64,000 bases of DNA. Source: JAOAPY01 sp038237475. Lineage in GTDB: Bacteria; Acidobacteriota; Blastocatellia; Pyrinomonadales; Pyrinomonadaceae. Below, in pieces: positions 25,333-33,288 of this stretch. Location: the NCBI GenBank assembly GCA_038237475.1, contig JBBRYS010000003.1, positions 62,001 to 126,000 of the forward strand, in the 5' to 3' direction. Below the pieces are notes generated by a model, which ran no database searches, was not told where the DNA came from, and saw only the letters and a list, made by a program, of their open reading frames with translations. Numbering within the stretch: the first letter of the stretch is position 1; each line of letters starts with the position of its first letter. A program made the position numbers and the translations under genes.

Positions 25333-26418
25333 ATGAGCGAACTTACGCATCTCATCGGGCTCGCCGAAGCTGAACTCGTTTCCTTTATCGAAGGTCTGGG
25401 CTACCCGCCTTATCGCGGACGGCAAATTTTTGCCGCCTTACACGGGCGCCGGCTGCAATCATTTGAGGCGATGACTGACTTGCCCAAAGTGTTGCGCGCG
25501 AAGCTGGCTGAACATGCCAAAGCAACTACATTGACGTTGGAATCGCGCTATGTGTCGAGCGACGGTACGCGCCGCTTCCTGATGAAAACTCACGACCAGC
25601 GCCCGGTTGAAACCGTCTTCATTCCTGACGAACATCGAGACACAATCTGTTTTTCTTCACAGTCAGGTTGTCCACTGCAGTGCACCTTTTGTTTGACGGC
25701 GCAGCTTGGGCTGCTGCGATCCTTAACCGCAGGAGAGATTGTTGAGCAGGTTATCTACGCTCTTAACGACGCCTACGGCGTCGGTGTGAAGCCTCCACGA
25801 GGTATCAACGTGGTCGGCATGGGCGCCGGCGAACCTTTCCTTAACTTCGAGCAACTGCTGAAGGCCCTGGATATTGTGTCCGATCCAAAGGGGCTCTTTA
25901 TCGTGCCGAATCGAGTAACAATCTCAACTGCCGGGATAGTGCCGCGCATCCGCGAACTGGCTGCGTTACCGAGGCGCCCGCACCTCGCGATCTCACTGGC
26001 AGCCCCGACAGACGAATTGCGCGACGAGCTGATGCCAATCAATAAGAAGTGGCCGCTGACAGAGTTGCTGGACGCGTGTCAGGAATTTGAAAAGTCTTTG
26101 AAGCCGGGAGAGAAATTCACTTTTGAGTATGTCATGCTCGACGGCATCAACGATTCCGACGAATACGCGCGGCAACTCGCGAACCTTCTGAATCGACATC
26201 ACCTGAGCGCGAAAGTAAACCTGATTCCGCATAACCGCGCCGATCCGCTTCCTTATCAACCTTCGCCCCCGGAACGAGTCGCAGTTTTCAAGGCTATCCT
26301 GGAGTCAAAAGGAATTCACGCATTCGTGCGCCAGCCGCGCGGCCGCGATATCTTTGCGGCCTGCGGCCAGTTGGCGGCGCGTCACGAAAACCCAGCGCGA
26401 GAACTTGAAATCAGCTGA
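25333..26418 (+). CDS. rlmN: Dual-specificity 23S rRNA/tRNA adenine-C2 methyltransferase RlmN
   Basis: A 361-residue radical-SAM enzyme with the iron-sulfur motif SGCPLQCTFC (Cys113, Cys117, Cys120), FIPDEHRDTICFSSQ just before it, the GMGAGEPFLNF and VTISTAGIVPRI segments, and a C-terminal Cys near residue 348 (RDIFAACGQLA). The other conserved Cys is thus also present. It methylates A2503 of 23S rRNA and A37 of some tRNAs at C2 using two SAM. The start at 25333 gives the usual RlmN N-terminus (LIGLAEAELVSFIEGLGYPPYRGRQIF). It is free-standing. Confidence 0.96.
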   Translation: MSELTHLIGLAEAELVSFIEGLGYPPYRGRQIFAALHGRRLQSFEAMTDLPKVLRAKLAEHAKATTLTLESRYVSSDGTRRFLMKTHDQRPVETVFIPDEHRDTICFSSQSGCPLQCTFCLTAQLGLLRSLTAGEIVEQVIYALNDAYGVGVKPPRGINVVGMGAGEPFLNFEQLLKALDIVSDPKGLFIVPNRVTISTAGIVPRIRELAALPRRPHLAISLAAPTDELRDELMPINKKWPLTELLDACQEFEKSLKPGEKFTFEYVMLDGINDSDEYARQLANLLNRHHLSAKVNLIPHNRADPLPYQPSPPERVAVFKAILESKGIHAFVRQPRGRDIFAACGQLAARHENPARELEIS

Positions 26419-26493
26419 GGTAGTTCGGCATTCAAGCCCGTGACGGTTACAATATGCAGCAGATTTCGAACTTGGCAGGAAATACTTATAACG

Positions 26494-27048
26494 ATGAATA
26501 GTTTTACTCGAAGATACTTACAAATTACCCTGGGATTTGCGTTGCTGATTCTCCCCGCGAATTTTCACGCGGCTTTAACGCCTCAATCAGCTCCCCACAT
26601 TGGCGTCAACGGTTACCTGGCAACTGACAAAGCTCAGCGTGGCCGGACAATTCAGGCAGCGATAGTGATGGAGATCCCCGGTGGGTATCACGTCAACTCA
26701 AATCGCCCGCTGGAAAAGTTTTTGGTGGCGACGCAGTTATCAGTTGACGCGCCGAAGGGCGTGCGCGTCGGACCAATTGTTTACCCGCGCGCGCGACTGC
26801 TGAATTTTGAGTTTTCGAAAGACAAGCTGGCCGTTTTTGAAGGGCGGACGATTTTGCGCTTTAACGTCACCGTCCCTGCGAATTTCAACTCTGACTCATT
26901 GGAGATGAAGGCGAAGCTGCGCTACCAAAGTTGTAGTAATTCGCTTTGTTTCCCGCCACAATCACGGGAAGTGAAAGTGTATGTGCCCGTCACCGGCGCC
27001 AGCGACTCAGTGAAGAAAACCAACTCGGAATATTTCGGCCGCCGGTAA
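26494..27048 (+). CDS. Stand-alone DsbD N-terminal-like domain protein
   Basis: A 184-residue exported protein. ATG 26494 is followed by a signal peptide (LQITLGFALLILPANFHAA). The rest matches the DsbD alpha/N-terminal Ig-like domain: GRTIQAAIVMEIPGGYHVNSNRP and a C-terminal pair of Cys in LRYQSCSNSLCFPPQSREVKV, the redox pair used by DsbD-N. The membrane and thioredoxin parts of DsbD are absent. It would act as a periplasmic thiol carrier or redox sensor for another disulfide system; that role is inferred. The region downstream carries repeats and a truncated gene. Confidence 0.8.
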   Translation: MNSFTRRYLQITLGFALLILPANFHAALTPQSAPHIGVNGYLATDKAQRGRTIQAAIVMEIPGGYHVNSNRPLEKFLVATQLSVDAPKGVRVGPIVYPRARLLNFEFSKDKLAVFEGRTILRFNVTVPANFNSDSLEMKAKLRYQSCSNSLCFPPQSREVKVYVPVTGASDSVKKTNSEYFGRR

Positions 27049-27068
27049 GGTGCCCGGAATTTCGGATT

Positions 27069-27175
27069 GCAAACCCAAGAAGAATTAGCCGCGGATAACG
27101 CGGGCTACGCGGATCAGGAGATCGAAATCTGAATCTGCGTCATCCGCGCACCGCGGCTAATAATTCTTGGTTTGC
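27069..27175. repeat. Imperfect inverted repeat, about 25-bp arms
   Basis: The arm at 27069-27094 (GCAAACCCAAGAAG... ending CCGCGG) is complementary to 27151-27175 (CCGCGGCTAATAATTC... ending GTTTGC), apart from an indel or two. The interior contains further GCGGAT/ATCCGCG pairing. A REP/BIME-like element; it lies just after the DsbD-N-like stop. Confidence 0.6.
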
Positions 27176-27207
27176 GACGGCCGTTCCATCAGGTGCAGTG
27201 ACGTCAA

Positions 27208-27286
27208 CAGGCGTTCAGAGTAACGACTTTAGTCGGGTTTTCCCCCTACGCTCAAAGCCCGCTTGAAGACGGTACTCTAACACCTG
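27208..27286. repeat. Short palindromic element, copy 1
   Basis: A 79-bp unit starts CAGGCGTTCAGAGTA and ends GGTACTCTAACACCTG, the two ends being inverted repeats of each other. The interior holds CCCCTACGCTCAAAGCCCGC followed by a GCTTGAAGACGG dyad. A near-copy lies 200 bp away (27478-27553). Confidence 0.65.
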
Positions 27287-27326
27287 CGGCGCTCGCTATT
27301 CGTTTTTGTTTGGAGGACTTGCCCCA

Positions 27327-27464
27327 ATGTTATTGTCGGCCATACTAATGATTCAATTGCTAACCTCACAAACTAGCTACGCCCTGGTTGGCCCGGCTAC
27401 GGACTTTTCCGGCACCTGGAGAATTGATCGAACGCACTCCACCTATTTTCAACGAGTAAGCTAA
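27327..27464 (+). pseudogene. Truncated secreted-protein gene (45 codons left)
   Basis: ATG 27327 has a strong GGAGG SD and begins a signal-peptide-like sequence (LLSAILMIQLLTSQTSYA), then DFSGTWRIDRTHSTYFQRVS and TAA. Acidobacterial secreted proteins often begin with a signal peptide followed by DFSGTW-LD--KS and continue for 100 or more residues. Here the frame stops 14 bp before the second palindromic element. I take it as the 5' remnant of a longer gene cut off near the repeat; a real 45-residue secreted peptide is the alternative. Confidence 0.5.
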
Positions 27465-27477
27465 CAACGGCTGTCAA

Positions 27478-27553
27478 TGGGCGTTCAGAGTACCGACTTA
27501 GAGTTTTTCCCCTACGCTCAAAGCCCGCCTGAAGGCGGTACTCTAAACACCTG
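27478..27553. repeat. Short palindromic element, copy 2 (ends inside pgeF)
   Basis: This copy begins GGGCGTTCAGAGTACC and ends GGTACTCTAAACACCTG. It contains a perfect CCGCC-TGAA-GGCGG hairpin and the same CCCCTACGCTCAAAGCC core as copy 1. Its right end supplies the final codons and the stop (GGT GTT TAG) of the leftward pgeF gene. Two copies flank the truncated gene. Confidence 0.7.
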
Positions 27554-28409
27554 TTGGTTGAAATGCCTTTCCAATCACAGCCATTAGCCGGCCGACCTTG
27601 CCGTGCAGGGCTTTCTCGCGACGATAAGAAAAGAAGTCTTTCGTTTGGCACATCGTGCAGAGCGAACTTATGTGAATGCGCTCGTCCGCTACACCCAGCG
27701 ACATCAATTGCTGCCGGTTCGCCTGCCAGAGATCGATGCGCGCATGACCCTCGCGCGTAGCCGTAAATAAATCATCACTGCCGGGAAAGCGCGCGTTGAA
27801 CTCGTCGATCACCTCTGAACCAACTTCATAACAACAGACGCCCGCTGCCGGTCCAATGGCGACCCGCACCTCCTGAGCTCGTGTCCCATACTCGCGCATC
27901 ATGCTTTGCAGCGCGTGTGGTCCAATCGAGGCCACAGTGCCTCGCCAGCCGGCGTGCACGGCTGCAAATGAGCCCGTGCGCGCATCACCGATCAGAATAG
28001 GGACACAGTCCGCGGTCTTAACTCCCAAAAGCGTCCGCGGCAGGTTGCTGGCGAGGGCATCGCAGCGATCGTCGTCACCAGTTGCATAAGGCCGTGCTTG
28101 CGCTTGTTCAGGTTTCGTAACCATGCGAATATCCGCACCGTGCACTTGCCAGCACCCTGCGAGTGACCATTCACCGGGAAAAAGCTTTAGAAAGCGACGG
28201 CGGTTTTCCAGAATGTTGTCTGCCGAATCTTCATTAAAGCCGCCGAGGTTAAGCGCAGCGTCGGGCATGGCACTGATACCGCCGCCGCGCGTGGAGAATC
28301 CATTGATAAATCCGTCTCTCTCCAGCGGCGCGCATACCAAAGCACGTACGCCATCAAGTTCGCGCCAGTAAAAGTCAGGGTTGGTTAAGCCTGTATCTGC
28401 TGTGATCAT
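27543..28409 (-). CDS. pgeF: Peptidoglycan editing factor PgeF (YfiH, multicopper-type fold)
   Basis: A 288-residue protein of the YfiH/Cu-oxidase_4 family: FINGFSTRGGGISAMPDAALNLG, VHGADIRMVTKPEQA, KTADCVPILIGDARTGSFAAVHAGWRGTVASIGPHAL (metal-binding His and Cys in TADC and HAGWRG), IGPAAGVCCYEVGSEV, and a C-terminal CTMCQTKDFFSYRRE. In E. coli the homologue hydrolyses aberrant muropeptides carrying L-Ser. I chose ATG 28409, as the upstream residues up to 28457 are non-conserved and lie inside acpS. Its start overlaps acpS head to head by 8 bp; its last codons come from the palindromic element. Confidence 0.92.
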   Translation of the reverse strand: MITADTGLTNPDFYWRELDGVRALVCAPLERDGFINGFSTRGGGISAMPDAALNLGGFNEDSADNILENRRRFLKLFPGEWSLAGCWQVHGADIRMVTKPEQAQARPYATGDDDRCDALASNLPRTLLGVKTADCVPILIGDARTGSFAAVHAGWRGTVASIGPHALQSMMREYGTRAQEVRVAIGPAAGVCCYEVGSEVIDEFNARFPGSDDLFTATREGHARIDLWQANRQQLMSLGVADERIHISSLCTMCQTKDFFSYRREKALHGKVGRLMAVIGKAFQPTGV

Positions 28410-28791
28410 TTCCATTGGCATAGACATTATCGAAGTCGCGCGCATTCGCGAAGTCATGGCACGTACGCCGCGGTTTACCGAACGTGTTTTTACAACTGCG
28501 GAACGGAATTACTGCAACAGCCGCGGCGTTGTGGCCGCACAACATTATGCCGCTCGCTTTGCCGCAAAAGAAGCGTTGCTGAAGGCGTTGGGAACGGGCT
28601 GGCGGGGTGGTATTGCCTGGCAGGATATTGAGATCGCTTCGCGCAAGAGCGGCGCTCCCTACCTAATTTTTCATGGAGTAGTGGCGGAATTGATTGAGAA
28701 GGCAGGAGCTACGACCGCGCATCTTTCGCTTTCGCATACAAACCAGCACGCCATCGCCCAGGTCGTGTTGGAAGACGGCCAGACTTTCTGA
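28402..28791 (+). CDS. acpS: Holo-[acyl-carrier-protein] synthase AcpS
   Basis: A protein of about 129 residues beginning, with GTG 28402 read as Met, as IISIGIDIIEVARIREVM. It has the AcpS Mg/CoA motifs GIDIIEV (catalytic Asp) and RFAAKEALLKALGTG (W/F-x-x-KEA). The C-terminus has AHLSLSHTNQHAIAQVVLE. It transfers 4'-phosphopantetheine from CoA to apo-ACP. Starts further left (TTG 28381) add residues not in the family. It overlaps pgeF at the 5' ends, and its stop lies 4 bp before that of the convergent PBP gene. Confidence 0.92.
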   Translation: MIISIGIDIIEVARIREVMARTPRFTERVFTTAERNYCNSRGVVAAQHYAARFAAKEALLKALGTGWRGGIAWQDIEIASRKSGAPYLIFHGVVAELIEKAGATTAHLSLSHTNQHAIAQVVLEDGQTF

Positions 28792-28795
28792 CTCG

Positions 28796-31270
28796 CTACC
28801 TCAGCTCATTGATCAGCGTGCGACGCCCGCGAGCATCGACGTCGGTGCGTGTTGCAATCCAGGGATTGAGCTCAGTCTTTCGCGTATCCGGCTTAGACCT
28901 TTGAGGCGCGACGGTTGGGTGCGACGCGCGTGCTATCTGAGGTTGTGCTTCGCCACCAGCGCCCGGAACATTCCCATGCTTAAAACAATCCGCGTTTGGC
29001 GCCAAAGCGTCAGTGACAGCAATCAACTCGCGCGTGGGGCAGGAGAGAGTTGAAAGTAAGCCATCTTCCGTGTCGATCTCAACAAACTTAATTCCCTCCG
29101 GGCACTCAAAGTTCTTTCCACCAAGCTCGGGTCGGAGCTGCACCGCGCCGTTCATAAACTCAGTCCAGGCCGGCAGCGCGGCTTCGGCCCCGGTTAAACC
29201 AAGCTGCTGATTGTCATCAAAGCCGATCCAAACCACGCAGACGAGACTAGGTGTGTAGCCGACGAACCAACCATCGCGAGAAGTTCCGGTCTTACCGGCA
29301 ATCGCGGTCCCCTTGACTGCGCCACGGGCTGCGCGAGCGGTACCGTGATCGATCACGGCCGAGAGCATGTTGGTAATCATATAAGCCGTCGTCGCCTTGA
29401 TCACCTGACGAGTTGGATTGTCGCGCGCATGGATGGCGGGACTGGCTGTGCTCGCGATGGCATAGGGCGTTACGGTCTCGCCGCCTCTGACGAACGCCGC
29501 ATAAGCAGCCGCGAGTTGCAGTGGCGTTACTTCAGTGGTTCCCAGGGCGAGGGACGGATAGCGCGCCGGTTTCGGCAGACCGAACTGCTCAGCGAGATTC
29601 GCGGTGCGAGCCAGTCCTGTCTGCATCGCAATGTCGACTGTCACAACGTTCAGGGACTTAACCAGACCGGTGCGCATGGTCACATCGCGCATCGAAAAGC
29701 CACCACCGAAATTCGCCGGTCGATATGATCTTTTTCCGTCGTAAATAAATTCCTGAGGCGCGTCTTTGAACATTTGCCCCGGTGAGATACCGCTTTCGAG
29801 CGCTGCAGCGTAGACGAAGGGCTTGAAGGTCGAGCCTGGTTGCCGGTATGCGTCGGTCGCCCGGTTTAGCTGCGTCTCGGCGTAATTACGGCCGCCGACC
29901 ATCGCCAACACCGCACCGCTATGCGGGTCAAGAGCCACGATTGCTGCTTGTGGCCTCGCGTCGCCGTTCTTATAAGTCTGGTCCAATCGCTCGAGTTGCT
30001 TTCGGATTGCAGCTTCCGCGACGGTTTGCAGATCGAGATCAATGGTGGTGTAGACACGCTCCTGGCCAGGGGATGCGGGGTCTTCATTACTGCGGTTTAC
30101 GTAGTCGATAAAGTAGGGCGCCAGCGCTTCAGCATCATTACTCGACTGCACGACTGTCACCGGCTCTTTTGCGGCCGCAGCCGCCTGCTCCAATGAGAGC
30201 CAGCCATCACGAGTCATCGTACCGAGCACTGTGTTGCGCCGCGCGAGAGCCGACTCGGGATGCCGCTCCGGCGAGTAGCGCGTGGGTCCCTGAATCATCC
30301 CCGCAATGGTGGCTGCTTCGGAGGCCGATAGGTCCCGGACGTTTTTACCAAAGTAAAGACGGGCAGCCTGCTCAACGCCTCGCACCGTGGTAGTGCCGCG
30401 CTGACCGAGAAACACTTCGTTGCAGTAAAGCGCAAAAATATCTTCTTTCGAGAGGCGCCGCTCAAGCGCGAACGCGAGCATCGCTTCAGCAAACTTTCGC
30501 TTGTAAGTCCGTTCAGGAGAAAGGTAAGTATTCTTGACGAGCTGTTGCGTGATGGTCGAGCCGCCCTGACCGGTGCGATCGTCACCAACGTTTCGCAACA
30601 GAGCGCGGGCCATCCCAAACAAATCCACACCTCGATGAGTAAAGAAACGGCGATCTTCGATCGATAAGATGGCCTGTACCAGCAACGGTGGCAGCTCACT
30701 GTAGGTCAATTGCGTGCGTTGCCCGTTCCGGCTGGAAGCATCGTTGGACAGGAGTTCGGGTTCGAGCGTAAATCGATCGAGCGGATGACCATCGCCCTTC
30801 AATTCCACCACGCGGCCTTCCGCGTCAAACAAGATACGAATCAGCGATGGGTCCGTCTCGTGAATTCGGCTAGGAGAAATTTCAATGATATTGCCGGCGG
30901 CGGTGAAGCTGCCGCTCCAGACATTGCTGACCTTTGTATCCGCGTAACCCGCCCGCCGCAGCACCTTCGCCAAGGCTTCTCTGGTGCTCTTTTGGCCGAG
31001 CGCAATCGTGCGAGGCGCCGCATAAATTCCTGGACGGCTGGTCAGGTAGCCACTTGCGAGTCGAGCCTCAATAACGGATGCATAGAATCGATAAGACCGC
31101 AGGAGTGTAGTCGCCGCAGTGCCGAGCGTTACGAGCAGCACCAGGCCGACTACGCCGAGCACAACGCGTCGCCGCCGGTACTTTCGCGACGAGTGAAACA
31201 AATGAAAAAACCGGCGCATCATTTGAATAAATGATCGTCGGCTCGAAGCAGATGTAATCTTGCTGGTCAC
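28796..31270 (-). CDS. Bifunctional penicillin-binding protein 1 (class A PBP)
   Basis: An 824-residue class A PBP with one membrane anchor (35-58, VVLGVVGLVLLVTLGTAATTLL). It has a UB2H-like segment (80-165), a GT51 glycosyltransferase (SIEDRRFFTHRGVD with catalytic Glu205; GGSTITQQLVKN; GQRGTTTVRG) and a transpeptidase with Ser480 (PGSTFKPFVYA), SLN and GKTGTS motifs. It polymerises and cross-links peptidoglycan at the inner membrane. The start is a GTG at 31268-31270; an internal ATG (MMRRFF) is possible. A Pro/Arg-rich, poorly conserved tail follows the transpeptidase. The UB2H-like region suggests a PBP1B type, which in gammaproteobacteria needs an outer-membrane activator; none is adjacent. 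Confidence 0.93.
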   Translation of the reverse strand: MTSKITSASSRRSFIQMMRRFFHLFHSSRKYRRRRVVLGVVGLVLLVTLGTAATTLLRSYRFYASVIEARLASGYLTSRPGIYAAPRTIALGQKSTREALAKVLRRAGYADTKVSNVWSGSFTAAGNIIEISPSRIHETDPSLIRILFDAEGRVVELKGDGHPLDRFTLEPELLSNDASSRNGQRTQLTYSELPPLLVQAILSIEDRRFFTHRGVDLFGMARALLRNVGDDRTGQGGSTITQQLVKNTYLSPERTYKRKFAEAMLAFALERRLSKEDIFALYCNEVFLGQRGTTTVRGVEQAARLYFGKNVRDLSASEAATIAGMIQGPTRYSPERHPESALARRNTVLGTMTRDGWLSLEQAAAAAKEPVTVVQSSNDAEALAPYFIDYVNRSNEDPASPGQERVYTTIDLDLQTVAEAAIRKQLERLDQTYKNGDARPQAAIVALDPHSGAVLAMVGGRNYAETQLNRATDAYRQPGSTFKPFVYAAALESGISPGQMFKDAPQEFIYDGKRSYRPANFGGGFSMRDVTMRTGLVKSLNVVTVDIAMQTGLARTANLAEQFGLPKPARYPSLALGTTEVTPLQLAAAYAAFVRGGETVTPYAIASTASPAIHARDNPTRQVIKATTAYMITNMLSAVIDHGTARAARGAVKGTAIAGKTGTSRDGWFVGYTPSLVCVVWIGFDDNQQLGLTGAEAALPAWTEFMNGAVQLRPELGGKNFECPEGIKFVEIDTEDGLLSTLSCPTRELIAVTDALAPNADCFKHGNVPGAGGEAQPQIARASHPTVAPQRSKPDTRKTELNPWIATRTDVDARGRRTLINELR

Positions 31271-31468
31271 TGATGTGGCCCCCCGGGGAAGCCGCCCGCC
31301 GCCTGCCCCCCTCAGTGCTCTTCCGAATGCTAATCCCGTGTCTTTCTAATAAAGAACGAATGGGGGAAAGTTTCTATTGTTCGCGAAAGTTTAGCCACAG
31401 ATTTTTGCGGATAATTGAAGAGCTGCAACGATCGCCTGCGCGCGAATCATAAGCTGAATCAGGCATGC

Positions 31469-32305
31469 TCAGGAATCGGATGTGCTTGCCAGCGCTTCAC
31501 GTGAACTATGCTCAGCGATCAGGCTCTTGATCGCTCCAATGCTCTCCAAACCAGCCTGGTAACCGGTTGCAATTAATTCCTCGGCACGCCCGAGTTCGTC
31601 CCAGCGAATATGGCCCGTGCGCGGTCTGACCACTATGTCGGCCTCTTGCAGTTGATGAGCTGAAACTGTCTTTTGCACGACCAGCATCGACTGCAGGATG
31701 ATACCGATCACCGAATGAGGTGGCCCCAGAAACGTGGCACCTTCCGAATTAACATCGACGGCAATTACGATGTCGGCGCCCTGAGCGCGCGCGGTGGCGG
31801 AAGGAATCATGGAGACCAACCCGCCGTCGAGTAGTTGCCGGCCTTCCGGATCAACCGCTGGAATGTACCAGCCGGGGATGGCGCAACTGGCACGTATGGC
31901 AAAAGGCACGTCGCCCTCATCCTGCATGACGACCGCCTCACCGGAGGTCAGGTCGGTGGCGATGGCTGCAAAAGGGATCGGCATATCTTCAAAACGAGTA
32001 ACGGGTAAATGCAGCCGCAGATAGTCTTCCATGCGAGCATTCGATTGCACACCAAGCCGGGACACGGTCATCCGGCCAACGTCTCGCCAACGCAAATTCT
32101 TACTGATGGTATGCAGTTCAGAGAGTGAGATGCCGGAAGCGAAGGCTCCGCCGACAAGCGAACCGGCCGAGGTACCTGCGATGCAATCAATCTTGATTTC
32201 GTGCTCGACCAGGGCCTGCAATACGCCAACATGCGCCATGCCCCGGGCGGCGCCGCCCGAAAGAGCAACTCCAACGCTCGGTCGATCGATATTTTTCTTG
32301 ATCAA
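31469..32305 (-). CDS. Patatin-like phospholipase (RssA/YchK type)
   Basis: A 278-residue protein with the patatin oxyanion loop SGGAARGMAHVGVLQ, the nucleophile elbow GTSAGSL (Ser46) and the catalytic DG- motif LLDGGLVSM, so the Ser-Asp dyad is complete. No signal peptide is visible. The family hydrolyses acyl esters of lipids; the substrate is unknown. It stands alone, 213 bp from the SurA-like gene. Confidence 0.9.
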   Translation of the reverse strand: MIKKNIDRPSVGVALSGGAARGMAHVGVLQALVEHEIKIDCIAGTSAGSLVGGAFASGISLSELHTISKNLRWRDVGRMTVSRLGVQSNARMEDYLRLHLPVTRFEDMPIPFAAIATDLTSGEAVVMQDEGDVPFAIRASCAIPGWYIPAVDPEGRQLLDGGLVSMIPSATARAQGADIVIAVDVNSEGATFLGPPHSVIGIILQSMLVVQKTVSAHQLQEADIVVRPRTGHIRWDELGRAEELIATGYQAGLESIGAIKSLIAEHSSREALASTSDS

Positions 32306-32518
32306 GAGTCTCCAGACTTGCCGCCGATCTTTGCGGATAGGATCCGGATTAGAATTTTAAGAATGCGTTTCGGCTGCGCCTGATCGCATGGTTGATGAGG
32401 TCCTGCGCTTATCTATACAAAAACAACCGACAACGGATCAGCGTGAGACCCACCTCGCTTACGAATTAGTCCGCCGGGTTCAGTACCGTTGGCTGGTCAG
32501 CTGTGCAGTCTGCCCAGG

Positions 32519-33184
32519 TCAGACCGGATTCAAGATAACTATTTCGGCCCGATCCCGCGCGTTGTCGAGGAAGCTATCAATGTCGGACTCGATCTTGGTT
32601 TCGGTCAGAGTCTTTTCAATATCTGCCTGCGCTTCTTCCAGCTTCGGGACAATACCTCCGGGAAACCGGGTCTTGAAACGCGGCGCCCAGGAATCGCGGT
32701 AGTATTCCGCGACGTCCTTTTGGGTAATGACAATAAAACTGCGGAAGCGAAAGTCCAGATATTTTTCAATCTGCAGTCGCTGCTCGAGAATCTCGTTCAA
32801 TTTACTGCTGGTCAGACCAACTTTTATCATCCGCTGTTCGAGTTCATCGCGCGAGGCAAACTGTTTGACGAGGGTGTCGCGGGCTTCGACAATCTCCTGC
32901 TCACTCGGTGCAACTGTCGGCAGCTTTACTGCCTCCTGCAGAATTAACCGCTGGTCCTCGATCAATCGCAAGGCACCGTTCAGGGCTTCTGTGGTGGGCT
33001 CACCCAGAGCTGTGTTTGGCTGCAGTGCCATTTGCCACAACAAGTCAGAGTAGGTGATTAAGTCGGTGCGCACCCCTCCATTAACTGTGGCTACGGTTTT
33101 ATCGACGATCTCCTGAGCCGAGCCTGAGCTGGAGAGAAGCAAGACTACCAGGATTGGAAAGAAGAACCACTTTCCAGTGGTCAT
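32519..33184 (-). CDS. SurA N-domain-like periplasmic chaperone (no PPIase domain)
   Basis: A 221-residue exported protein from ATG 33184 (AGGA SD 10 nt upstream) with a signal peptide (WFFFPILVVLLLSSSGSAQ). It matches the SurA N-terminal domain: IVDKTVATVNGGVRTDLITYSDL, LRLIEDQRLILQEAVKL and the long helical segments that follow. No parvulin domain is present. The C-terminal helix (EKTLTETKIESDIDSFLDNARDRAEIVILN) resembles the SurA C-terminal return helix. It follows the TamB and BamA/TamA-family genes on the same strand, which suggests an outer-membrane biogenesis role. Confidence 0.83.
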   Translation of the reverse strand: MTTGKWFFFPILVVLLLSSSGSAQEIVDKTVATVNGGVRTDLITYSDLLWQMALQPNTALGEPTTEALNGALRLIEDQRLILQEAVKLPTVAPSEQEIVEARDTLVKQFASRDELEQRMIKVGLTSSKLNEILEQRLQIEKYLDFRFRSFIVITQKDVAEYYRDSWAPRFKTRFPGGIVPKLEEAQADIEKTLTETKIESDIDSFLDNARDRAEIVILNPV

Positions 33185-33288
33185 TCGCTGTTTCCTATCT
33201 GTGCTCGCTCGAATACTCGCCGAGCCGGCACTGAACATCTTTCCAGATTGTAGCGACATAAATTCCTGCCTCAAATTACAACTGACGA

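Noticed and set aside
32306..32518. The AT-rich patches between patatin and the SurA-like gene looked like a small RNA or promoter.
   Set aside because: No stem, consensus promoter or SD-coupled frame stood out on either strand.
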